Below are positions 16,142-24,005 of a stretch of 42,203 nt of DNA, one piece after another. The translations under genes were made by a program, and so were the position numbers. The stretch's first letter is position 1. Each line of letters opens with the position of its first letter. The notes under the pieces were generated by a model. The model did not search any database. It saw only the letters and a list, made by a program, of their open reading frames with translations, and was not told the origin of the DNA. The DNA lies in assembly GCF_001623075.1 (NCBI RefSeq), contig NZ_LMCF01000005.1, positions 1-42,203 on the forward strand, read 5' to 3'. The stretch is from Pseudovibrio sp. Ad37 (lineage in GTDB: Bacteria; Pseudomonadota; Alphaproteobacteria; Rhizobiales; Stappiaceae).

Positions 16142-17047
16142 GTGTCTGTTGCTTTAAAATCGGTCATCACCGAAACCGCTCAGTCTCTTGAAGAAAAGCT
16201 CACCTCTCTTTTAGGGGAGACAGTTCGTTCTGAGGAATTGGCCCGCCCTGAACGCTTACTGGAAGCGATGAACTATGCAGCGCTGTCCGGAGGCAAACGT
16301 CTGCGCCCGGTTCTCATGGTGGAAGCTGCCCGTTTATTCGGTCACGAAGATGAAGGCACGCTTGTAGCCGCATCGGCACTGGAATGCATTCACTGCTACT
16401 CCCTCGCCCATGACGACCTGCCTGCAATGGATGATGACGATGTGCGTCGTGGCCGTCCAACAACCCATAAGGCATTTGACGAAGCAACGGCGATCCTTGC
16501 AGGCGATGCACTGCTCACGATCGCATTTGACTTCATTGCTGATGAGCAGGTGCACCCTGACCCGGCCATCCGTCTGCGATTGTCTCGGGAACTCGCCCGC
16601 GCATCCGGCATTGGCGGTATGGCAGGCGGCCAGATGCTCGATCTGGCCTCTGAACATCGCGACAGAACAGAAGCTGAGATCCGTCAGCTACAGGCGATGA
16701 AGACCGGCGCCCTCATTCGCTATGCATGTCGTGCAGGCGCAATGCTCGCAAATGCCACAGAAGACGACATTGCTCGTCTCACCCGTTTTGGCGAAATCAT
16801 CGGTCTGGCGTTCCAGCTGGCAGATGACCTGCTGGACTTGACTGGCGATGCAGAAGTGGTTGGCAAGGCAACGGGCAAAGATGCAGAAGCTGGCAAGGCG
16901 ACCCTCGTCAGCCTGCTGGGTGAAAGCCACACCCGTCAAGAGCTCTCACGCTTGATTGCAGAAGCAGATGACCTGCTGGAGCCATACGGCGCAAAGGCCA
17001 ACACCTTGAAGACGCTGGCCCGTTACATCGCAGATCGCGAAAGTTAA
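16142..17047 (+). CDS. ispA: Polyprenyl (farnesyl) diphosphate synthase
   Basis: About 301 residues. This trans-prenyltransferase makes farnesyl or geranylgeranyl diphosphate from IPP and DMAPP. GGKRLRPVL precedes the first aspartate-rich motif HDDLPAMDDDDVRRGRPT; the second is FQLADDLLD. The bacterial-type six-residue first motif (DDxxxxD) fits IspA. The start is uncertain: GTG at 16142 with TGGGG upstream is preferred, and TTG at 16127 is possible. The usual upstream xseB is not present. The stop overlaps that of the convergent gene by four bases. Confidence 0.9.
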   Translation: MSVALKSVITETAQSLEEKLTSLLGETVRSEELARPERLLEAMNYAALSGGKRLRPVLMVEAARLFGHEDEGTLVAASALECIHCYSLAHDDLPAMDDDDVRRGRPTTHKAFDEATAILAGDALLTIAFDFIADEQVHPDPAIRLRLSRELARASGIGGMAGGQMLDLASEHRDRTEAEIRQLQAMKTGALIRYACRAGAMLANATEDDIARLTRFGEIIGLAFQLADDLLDLTGDAEVVGKATGKDAEAGKATLVSLLGESHTRQELSRLIAEADDLLEPYGAKANTLKTLARYIADRES

Positions 17048-17595
17048 GCCGTCACTGCCTGCGCAAATTCAACATCAACCTCTGGAAGGGCGGTAATGCT
17101 GCCCTCATACCCACGAAGATAAATCAGCGTGTTGTTGTGATGCGCTCTGATTTGCTGTCCAGTAGCGTGCTCTTTGTCATGCGTGGTGTGCGCATCATTC
17201 ACCAGTCGCAGGTTAAACCCAAGCGAAGCCGCACGGCGGAACGTGGTATCTACGCAAAACTCTGAAGCAAACCCGCAGATTGTCAGATCCGTAATGCCGT
17301 GCTCATCCAACAACTCTTTCAGATTGGTTTTGTAGAAGGAATCCGGTGCAGTTTTCCGCACCTTCAAATCACTGTCCGTTACAACAAGATCATCCGGCAA
17401 TTCCCATCCCTCAGAACCATAAGCCAATTGATGGTTTGCACGTTCATGCTGAACAACGATAACTGGTACACCTGCTTCACGAGCTCTTGCGCTCAGTCTG
17501 TTGATACGGGCAATCGTTTCATCCCGCTCAAACGGGTGCGGCTCCACATCAAATAAGTATTTCTGGACATCAATAATAATCAGCGCGGTGCTCAT
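17044..17595 (-). CDS. Isochorismatase-family cysteine hydrolase
   Basis: A 183-residue single-domain hydrolase. ALIIIDVQKYLFD carries the catalytic Asp, the Lys lies near VRKTAPDSFYKTNL, and CGFASEFCVDTTFRRA holds the catalytic Cys after the family cis-peptide region. Members hydrolyse isochorismate, nicotinamide or related amides; the substrate is not identifiable. Two ATGs are adjacent; the second (17595) has better spacing from GAGGG. Confidence 0.87.
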   Translation of the reverse strand: MSTALIIIDVQKYLFDVEPHPFERDETIARINRLSARAREAGVPVIVVQHERANHQLAYGSEGWELPDDLVVTDSDLKVRKTAPDSFYKTNLKELLDEHGITDLTICGFASEFCVDTTFRRAASLGFNLRLVNDAHTTHDKEHATGQQIRAHHNNTLIYLRGYEGSITALPEVDVEFAQAVTA

Positions 17596-17754
17596 CATAC
17601 CCTCATTTGTTGGAGGAATAAGTCTGTCCTTCTTCCCCTAAAAATACGCCCATGAATTAGTCATAAGCAATTGTAATCAATAAATATTTTCTTTGACCTT
17701 TGTAACCATCAAACAGATAGTTGGTCCTGAAGAAGATGGACAGGAGGTCGTTAC

Positions 17755-17967
17755 ATGGATCATGAAATGATGATGGAAGGCTTCGCTCTTTGGCAAGTCG
17801 TCATTATGATCGTCTGGATATTGGTTGTTGTCATTCCAATCGCCAGAATCCTGAACCGTCTCGGCTTTTCAAGGATCTGGACCATTCTGGCTTTCATTCC
17901 CCTGGTCAACCTGATCTTCCTCTGGATCCTAGCCTACGTTCATTGGCCAGTCGAAGACAGAATGTAG
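17755..17967 (+). CDS. Small two-helix membrane protein
   Basis: A 70-residue protein with a strong ribosome site (AGGAGG, 7 bases before the ATG). A Met-rich start is followed by two hydrophobic helices (about residues 13-31 and 42-61) separated by ARILNRLGFSRIWTI, and it ends HWPVEDRM. I recall similar short proteins in many alphaproteobacteria with the same RLGFS...IPLVN pattern, all of unknown function. Confidence 0.8.
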   Translation: MDHEMMMEGFALWQVVIMIVWILVVVIPIARILNRLGFSRIWTILAFIPLVNLIFLWILAYVHWPVEDRM

Positions 17968-17971
17968 CCTG

Positions 17972-18445
17972 CTACTTCACGCAGATGACCTGATGGTCTC
18001 CCAAAATGTCCGGCAAATTTCCGGGCATCATGAACACTGCATTCGGCGTTCCGGCAGCAGCCCACACTTCATCAAAGCTCAACAGATCTTCATCCACGAA
18101 AACCGTCAGCTCCTGTTTATGTCCCAGTGGTGGAATACCGCCAATCGAGAACCCGGTAACATTTCTGACGAACTTGGCATCAGGCCGCCCGATTGGCCCG
18201 CCGACAACTGTAGAAATAGCGTCTTCGTTAACGCGGTTCGTCCCGCTCGCCAGCACCAGAATAGCTTCCTCGGTATCCAGTTTCTGAAAAACAAGAGATT
18301 TGACGATCTGTTCCTGAGCGCAGCCCAGCGCCTGCGCAGCCTCTGCAGCAGAACGCGAAGACTCTGGCAGCTCAACAACTTTCAACCCAAGTCCACGATC
18401 ATCCAAAAAACTCTGAAATTGCTTTGCACGCTTACTTTGCAACAT
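17972..18445 (-). CDS. YbaK/EbsC-family aminoacyl-tRNA deacylase
   Basis: A 157-residue protein of the YbaK/ProX superfamily, whose members hydrolyse mischarged aminoacyl-tRNAs. The segments QIVKSLVFQ (with the conserved Lys), GTNRVNE and GFSIGGIPPLGH are diagnostic. GGAGGAGGGG precedes the ATG at 18445. It is the last gene of a four-gene leftward set, 28 bases after the esterase. The exact tRNA substrate (Pro, Cys-Pro, Ala-Pro) is not clear. Confidence 0.9.
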   Translation of the reverse strand: MLQSKRAKQFQSFLDDRGLGLKVVELPESSRSAAEAAQALGCAQEQIVKSLVFQKLDTEEAILVLASGTNRVNEDAISTVVGGPIGRPDAKFVRNVTGFSIGGIPPLGHKQELTVFVDEDLLSFDEVWAAAGTPNAVFMMPGNLPDILGDHQVICVK

Positions 18446-18473
18446 ATAACCCCTCCTCCGGCCTGTGCTTCCT

Positions 18474-19148
18474 TTAGATGGTGGTTGGCGCTGAAATTCC
18501 AAACCGCTCTTTTAGGAACCGGAGCGCCAATGCCTGTGCCTTGCCATTGATGGAGTGATCGAGCCCCGCTAGATCATGCGCTTCCACATCAAACCCTGCA
18601 TTCTCCAGCGCCGTTTGAGCAGCACCAAGATACGCCGCCGACACCACATCATCCTCACTGCCATGCAGCAACATCACCGGAGGCCGCACAATCATCTGCT
18701 CCACCAGATGCTCAGGCCCGCCCAGAACACCTGAGAAACTCAGCAAGCCAGCCGCCTCAGAGAAACGCCGAGGTCCAACATGCAAAGCAACCATAGCTCC
18801 CTGCGAAAAGCCGCCCAACACCATGTCCCGCTCCAACAGACCATAATGCTCCAGCTCCGCATCCAGCACCCGGTTGATCAACGGCGCGGTCGCCTGCACA
18901 CCAATCCAGACTTCCCGCGCATCAAACTCAGAGGCCGCAAACCACTGCCGCCCCTCAACCCAATGCGCACATGGCTCTGGCCCATTCAGGCAAACAACGG
19001 CAGTCTCTGGCAGCTCGTCGCGTAAAACACGCGCCGTCGGCTCCATATCGCCCGCATCACCACCATAGCCATGCAGCAACACCAGCAATTTACGCACTGG
19101 TGCATGGCTCGGCTCCAAGCGAATGCACTCAAGCTCATGCATACTCAT
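18474..19148 (-). CDS. Alpha/beta-hydrolase, carboxylesterase/phospholipase family
   Basis: A 224-residue hydrolase of the YpfH/acyl-protein-thioesterase type. KLLVLLHGYGGDAGDM starts the fold, GGFSQGAMVA holds the nucleophilic Ser, LLHGSEDDVV the Asp and LDHSING the His. The substrate is probably a short acyl ester. The ATG at 19148 overlaps the preceding stop in an ATGA arrangement, supporting translational coupling. Confidence 0.9.
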   Translation of the reverse strand: MSMHELECIRLEPSHAPVRKLLVLLHGYGGDAGDMEPTARVLRDELPETAVVCLNGPEPCAHWVEGRQWFAASEFDAREVWIGVQATAPLINRVLDAELEHYGLLERDMVLGGFSQGAMVALHVGPRRFSEAAGLLSFSGVLGGPEHLVEQMIVRPPVMLLHGSEDDVVSAAYLGAAQTALENAGFDVEAHDLAGLDHSINGKAQALALRFLKERFGISAPTTI

Positions 19149-19579
19149 TCAGCTTCTTTCATCGTCATATGACCAGCAAGATCCTGAAGCAGACCATTCT
19201 TCAAAAGGACGTTCATCATCGCACCATCATAATAGCGCTCTTCAACGACCTTGCCATCATCCCAGCGCTGCCAGCACAAACCATCAATCTGTTGCACAAC
19301 ATCAGCATCATCAACAAACTGGCTCAGATTGCGGAAGGCACATAAACCATGCGCCTCATCAATCACAACATCTTCGATTTTACCAATGATGGATTGCGCC
19401 GCCGAGATAAACGGCTTTTGTTTGGCACGCCCCTCAACAGCTCCATCCGCAAACAGCACATCATTGGCAAACATCTGCACAGTAGAAGCAAAAAACGCAT
19501 CAAATGCTTCCAATGGCTTACCATCACGAAGCAGTTCAATCTGCTCGTTTGTCGCTGCCACAAAACTATTGGATTCCAT
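19145..19579 (-). CDS. SnoaL-like (NTF2-fold) protein
   Basis: A 144-residue protein resembling the SnoaL/NTF2-like fold, with an N-terminal helix, then FDAFFASTVQMFANDVLFADG and paired strands ending RWDDGKVVEERYYDGAMM. AGGGAG lies 7 bases before the ATG. No catalytic set can be recognised. It lies between the alkA-like gene (34 bases) and the esterase (4-base overlap), so it is co-transcribed with them. The fold assignment is moderate. Confidence 0.7.
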   Translation of the reverse strand: MESNSFVAATNEQIELLRDGKPLEAFDAFFASTVQMFANDVLFADGAVEGRAKQKPFISAAQSIIGKIEDVVIDEAHGLCAFRNLSQFVDDADVVQQIDGLCWQRWDDGKVVEERYYDGAMMNVLLKNGLLQDLAGHMTMKEAE

Positions 19580-19616
19580 CAAGCGGCTCCCTACTTCATG
19601 ATTGGCTCAGCATTCT

Positions 19617-20306
19617 TCAAACAGGCAGGGTCTCGCGCCCTTCTTTCATCATACGGTAATAAGACCAGAACAACCGCGCTGCGGTTCCACGATGAGGAGA
19701 CCACGCCTCAGCAATTTCAGCAAGCACCTTTCCTTTGGGGCGCTCTTCCAGATCAAACGCGTGCTGTACAGCAGCCTGCAAGGCCACATCCCCAACCGGA
19801 AAAACATCCGGATGCCCAGCGCAAAACAGCAAGAAGATATCTGCGGACCACGGACCGATGCCCTTAATCTCACAAAGCCGCTTGTGTGCCACCTCACCCG
19901 GCCAGTCCACCGCCTCATTCAAACACAAGCCAGCCTTCAGCTCTTCTGCAATGGCCTTCAATGTTCGCAGCTTAGCATTGGAGAGCCCGACACCCAGCAG
20001 TTCTTCATCACTCTTGGAAAGCAGCACATCCGGCTCAAACGGCACCACCAGCGCCTCAAGTCTTGCCCAGATGCTCGCCGCAGCCGCCACTGAAAGCAAC
20101 TGCGCCACCACGATATTACAGAGCCCAGCAAAATCAGCAGAGCGCCTACGCAAAGGCACCTCACCTGCAACATCAGCAACACAAACAAGTCGCTCATCCA
20201 ACTGCACAAGGGACGCGAGCTCCCGCTCAATATCCTCAAGCGTATCTATAGGTCTCAACGCCCCCTCCTCAAGCAAGCAAAGATGTTCTAATAACAAGCT
20301 GTCCAT
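19617..20306 (-). CDS. DNA-3-methyladenine glycosylase (AlkA-type)
   Basis: A 229-residue helix-hairpin-helix glycosylase that removes alkylated bases from DNA. The hairpin is LCEIKGIGPWSADIFLLF and the catalytic Asp follows in VFPVGDVALQAAV. The middle region FAGLCNIVVAQLLSVAAAASIW matches the family's QQ(I/L)S helix. I chose ATG 20306; the open frame up to 20330 would touch gluQ and its extra residues are not family-like. It heads the leftward operon with the SnoaL-like, esterase and YbaK genes. Confidence 0.88.
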   Translation of the reverse strand: MDSLLLEHLCLLEEGALRPIDTLEDIERELASLVQLDERLVCVADVAGEVPLRRRSADFAGLCNIVVAQLLSVAAAASIWARLEALVVPFEPDVLLSKSDEELLGVGLSNAKLRTLKAIAEELKAGLCLNEAVDWPGEVAHKRLCEIKGIGPWSADIFLLFCAGHPDVFPVGDVALQAAVQHAFDLEERPKGKVLAEIAEAWSPHRGTAARLFWSYYRMMKEGRETLPV

Positions 20307-20330
20307 ATTCCAAGTAGAACCATTTCGCAA

Positions 20331-21188
20331 ATGAACTCGCCTGTCTATCGTTTTGCTCCTTCACCCAACGGCCACCTCCATCTCGGCCATGCTTACTCAG
20401 CCATCCTCAACGATGAAGCTGCAAAGCAAAACGGCGGAAGGTTCCTGCTGCGCATTGAAGATATCGACACGATCCGTTGCACCCCACAACTGCAAGAAGA
20501 CATGCTGGAAGACCTGAAATGGCTTGGCCTGCACTGGGAAACTCCAGTTCGCAGGCAATCAGAGCATTTCAGCGAGTACGCCAAGGCACTTGCACAGCTG
20601 GAAGCAATGGGCCTTGTCTACAAAGACTACCTCACCCGCGCCCAGATCAAACGCTTCGTCGCGGAGCAGGATACATCGGACACGCCATGGCCACGAGACC
20701 CTGACGGCGCCCCACTTTACCCCGGAGACAACAGCGTTCTCTCTGAACAAGAGCAAAAAGCCCTTCAGAACTCCGATGCGCCCTATGCCCTGCGCCTCAA
20801 CATGGCCAAAGCCATTGATCTAGCGGGAACATCTCTTACTTGGAACGAAGCGCATCACGGAAAAATCCAGGCCGATCCAGCTGCTTGGGGCGATGTCGTC
20901 CTTGCCCGCAAAGACACCCCAACCAGCTACCATCTTTCAGTAGTTGTAGATGATGCACTACAAGGCATCACCCACATTCTGCGCGGCAAAGACCTCTACC
21001 ACGCCACCAGCGTCCACCGCCTGCTGCAAACTCTACTGGACCTGCCAGAACCGCACTACGAACACCATGACCTCATTCTCGACAAAACAGGCCGCAAACT
21101 CGCCAAATCCGCCAAGGACACTTCCCTCCGCGAACTACGAGCAAGCGGTGTCACTCCAGTGCAAATCAGAGAGAAGCTGGGTCTTTAA
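20331..21188 (+). CDS. gluQ: Glutamyl-Q tRNA(Asp) synthetase
   Basis: A 285-residue GluRS paralog lacking the anticodon-binding domain. It attaches glutamate to queuosine at the wobble position of tRNA-Asp. The class I motif is HLHLGHA (residues 15-21), preceded by RFAPSPNG; the KMSKS-like motif is RKLAKS. The zinc site normally written as C-F-C between the two halves reads KDYL here (residues 98-101), so both cysteines are missing. Divergent from the alkA-like gene with only 24 bases between starts. Confidence 0.93.
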   Translation: MNSPVYRFAPSPNGHLHLGHAYSAILNDEAAKQNGGRFLLRIEDIDTIRCTPQLQEDMLEDLKWLGLHWETPVRRQSEHFSEYAKALAQLEAMGLVYKDYLTRAQIKRFVAEQDTSDTPWPRDPDGAPLYPGDNSVLSEQEQKALQNSDAPYALRLNMAKAIDLAGTSLTWNEAHHGKIQADPAAWGDVVLARKDTPTSYHLSVVVDDALQGITHILRGKDLYHATSVHRLLQTLLDLPEPHYEHHDLILDKTGRKLAKSAKDTSLRELRASGVTPVQIREKLGL

Positions 21189-21820
21189 GGTTTAGAAGGC
21201 ATTGAGGAGAGAACTCTCGGGAGCTGCCTGTAGGAACCAAAAGTTTCTGCTGTTGCTTCATGATCAGGCTGATCACAGAACTTCAAAACACTCATCCCTG
21301 CCGCCTTCGCAGCACAAATTCCAACCTCACTGTCTTCAACCACGACACAACGTTCTGGTGAGAATTGCAGAACCTGAGCGGCATGCAGGAAGAGCCCAGG
21401 ATCAGGTTTCCAGATTCCAACTTCATACGAACTAAAAATTCTGGAACCAAAGAAGCTTTTCAAGCCCGCTTTTTCCAAAGCTGTTTCAATCTTCGCCCTA
21501 GGCCCGCTCGAAGCAATACACATCGGAGCTGATATTTCGGAGAGAGCCACGATAACACCCGGGAATGCTTCTAACTCTGTCTTGAACAATTGATCCACTC
21601 TCACACGATAGTCTCTCTCAAAACTATCTGGCAGGCTTCGTTCAAGAATGCTTTCAATGTCTGCCAAAATTCCAGAAAGCTTGCGCCCTCTAAAACGCTT
21701 CATCAACTCTGAGAGTGGCAAATTAATCTCGGGCAGCAAATCCAAAAAGGCTTGAGAACATAACGGCTCACTGTCTACCAGTGTTCCGTCCAGATCGAAT
21801 ATCAGACAACGATCAGTCAC
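21185..21820 (-). CDS. HAD-superfamily phosphatase (subclass IA)
   Basis: A 211-residue HAD enzyme. Motif I is IFDLDGTLVDSEP, motif II is IASSGPR, motif III is the Lys in WKPDPGLF, and motif IV is VVVEDSEVGI. The pattern is that of phosphoglycolate phosphatase or beta-phosphoglucomutase relatives; the substrate is unknown. The start is GTG with GAGG nine bases upstream. It converges with gluQ with a four-base overlap. Confidence 0.88.
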   Translation of the reverse strand: MTDRCLIFDLDGTLVDSEPLCSQAFLDLLPEINLPLSELMKRFRGRKLSGILADIESILERSLPDSFERDYRVRVDQLFKTELEAFPGVIVALSEISAPMCIASSGPRAKIETALEKAGLKSFFGSRIFSSYEVGIWKPDPGLFLHAAQVLQFSPERCVVVEDSEVGICAAKAAGMSVLKFCDQPDHEATAETFGSYRQLPRVLSSMPSKP

Positions 21821-21854
21821 TTATTTGAGCCTCATAATATGGAAACAAACTTTC

Positions 21855-22817
21855 TCAATACCCCTGCACCTGAATGAACCAGAGCCAGAAGCTTACGGTG
21901 AAGACCGAGATGCCTGTGGTGATTGCGATGCCGTTGGTGGACATGGCGTGACCCGTGCCGAACTGGTTGGCCATGATGAAGGAGAACACGCCTGTCGGGC
22001 ACGCTGCAATCAACGTTGCCACACCCACCCAGACAGAGGGCAGACCCACCACGTGTGCAGCAACAACAAACACCACAAACGGCATCAGGATCGATTTGAT
22101 AATCGCCAGCACGCCGCCAATCGCCAGATTACCGCGGATACCGTAGTTCACCATGCTCATACCCACCGCAACCAGCGCTACAGGTGAGGCAGCTTTCGCC
22201 AGTGGAGCCAAAACATCATCTGCCAGCTTTGGGATTTCCAAACCTGATACATTCCAGAGAAGTCCACCCACAACACCATACAGGATCGGGTTCGCCAACA
22301 AGCCTTTGCCAACTGCAGTCAGAAGCTCTTTCTTAGAACGCGGCGCCTTATGACCATCAATCACCACCGCACGCTCCATCAACACAGAAGACGTCAGCGC
22401 GGTTAGCGGTGCGTGGAACACAATGAGAAGCGAAATCAAAAGCGTTCCCTCAGCTCCATAAACCGCATCTATCAATGGAATACCAACCAACACGGTGTTG
22501 GAGAAAGACGCCGTCAACCCGGCAATCACCGCCGCACGCGCCTCACGCCCAAATCCGACACGAACCAGAAGACCACCCAGAAATGCAACAACAGCCATCG
22601 AGCCGTAGTAAGTTGCCCAATACCCCCAAGGTGAAATGCCATCAAGGTCCGCAGAGCCAAGGCTGCGGAACAACAGGATTGGAATAAGTAGGTTCACACA
22701 GAACTTGCTCAGAATATCGCCAAGACTGCGGTCCAGATATCCAACACGAGCAATAACATAACCAATGCCAACAAGAGCAAAGATCGGGAAGACGACGAAA
22801 AAGACCTGAACAATCAT
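21855..22817 (-). CDS. AEC family transporter (first of two)
   Basis: A 320-residue auxin-efflux-carrier-type permease with about ten hydrophobic segments. The start VFFVVFPIFALVGIGYVIAR, the internal GLTASFSNTVLVGIPL and the C-terminal ACPTGVFSFIMANQFGTG are family features. Bacterial members export or import organic acids such as malate or malonate; the substrate is unknown. Its length and layout match the next gene exactly, showing a tandem duplication. Confidence 0.9.
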   Translation of the reverse strand: MIVQVFFVVFPIFALVGIGYVIARVGYLDRSLGDILSKFCVNLLIPILLFRSLGSADLDGISPWGYWATYYGSMAVVAFLGGLLVRVGFGREARAAVIAGLTASFSNTVLVGIPLIDAVYGAEGTLLISLLIVFHAPLTALTSSVLMERAVVIDGHKAPRSKKELLTAVGKGLLANPILYGVVGGLLWNVSGLEIPKLADDVLAPLAKAASPVALVAVGMSMVNYGIRGNLAIGGVLAIIKSILMPFVVFVVAAHVVGLPSVWVGVATLIAACPTGVFSFIMANQFGTGHAMSTNGIAITTGISVFTVSFWLWFIQVQGY

Positions 22818-22847
22818 GGGAAACTCGAAAGAGGGTGCAAGACCTTC

Positions 22848-23810
22848 TTAGTAGCCCAGAAAGTTTAAGATCCAAAGCCAGAAGCTCATTGTGACTATTG
22901 AGAAAATGGTCGTCAGACTGATAGAGTTTGCACTCATGGCATGCCCGGTTCCAAACTGGCTGGCATAAAGGTAGGCCACAACACCAGTTGGGCAAGCCGC
23001 CGCCAGTGTCGCCACCGCCACCCAAAGTGGCGAGAGCGGGAACACATAAGCGCCCAAAGCCAGCACCAACGCAGGCATCAGCACAATCTTGAGCAAACTC
23101 AACACGCTGCCAATGGCAATGTTCCCGCGCACACCATAGTTAAGCAACGTCATACCAACGGAGAACAACGCAACCGGGCTCGCAGCTTTTGCCAGAGGAT
23201 GCAGCACACCATCCAGCAACACAGGCAATTCATAACCCGAGAAATTCCAGCCCACCCCCAGCAAAATAGCAATAACCAGCGGGCTCTTGATCAGCGTGGT
23301 GAACAGCGAATGCATAACGTCTTTGAAAGGCCGCGCTTCCTGGTAGCCATCCACCACTACCGCTCGCTCCATCGCCAACACAAACACCAGTGTTACAGAA
23401 GGTGCATGCACGGAGATGATAAGTGAAATAGGAACCAACGCCTCCTGCCCAAAGGCTGAGGTAATCACCGGAATACCAACCAACGACATGTTGGAGAACG
23501 CAGCAGAAAATCCACCAATACAGGCAGCCCTTGCTTCTCGCCCAAAGACCTTGCGCACCATATAACCACCCAGCACAGCACTGGTTGCCAGCGCCGTGTA
23601 ATAGGTGCCCCAAAGCGCCCATGGGCTCAAACCAGCAAGATCAGATGTCGCCAGAGTACGGAAGATCAGAACCGGAATAAGCACGGTAATGCAGAAGGTG
23701 CTGAGATTGTCACCGACCTGCTTGCTCAGCAGCCCGGCATATCCAAAGCCATACCCCACACCCACTGTCGCAAAAATGGGAAACACCACCTGCAGCGTAC
23801 TAAACAGCAT
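22848..23810 (-). CDS. AEC family transporter (second of two)
   Basis: A 320-residue paralog of the gene at 21855-22817, 30 bases upstream of it. It has VVFPIFATVGVGYGFGYAG, SAAFSNMSLVGIPV and ACPTGVVAYLYASQFGTGHAM. The ATG at 23810 gives perfect colinearity with the paralog. The open frame upstream to 23879 has no support. The two genes form an operon and diverge from the kinase gene. Confidence 0.9.
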   Translation of the reverse strand: MLFSTLQVVFPIFATVGVGYGFGYAGLLSKQVGDNLSTFCITVLIPVLIFRTLATSDLAGLSPWALWGTYYTALATSAVLGGYMVRKVFGREARAACIGGFSAAFSNMSLVGIPVITSAFGQEALVPISLIISVHAPSVTLVFVLAMERAVVVDGYQEARPFKDVMHSLFTTLIKSPLVIAILLGVGWNFSGYELPVLLDGVLHPLAKAASPVALFSVGMTLLNYGVRGNIAIGSVLSLLKIVLMPALVLALGAYVFPLSPLWVAVATLAAACPTGVVAYLYASQFGTGHAMSANSISLTTIFSIVTMSFWLWILNFLGY

Positions 23811-24005
23811 TCCGTGTCCGCTCTCTTTCCACCATACAGCACTCTCCCAAAGGGCAAGCAGGTGCGCTTGCAGCATCAAAAAACAAAATCTCGGTGGATC
23901 CTTGCCAGAACTGGGCGAACTTTTCCTGCCAGTGTTTTAGGCTCTTCTTCGAGGATTGATCAAGGAGTTATCTCATGCCTGCGCCCAAACTGGCTCCAAA
24001 GCAGG

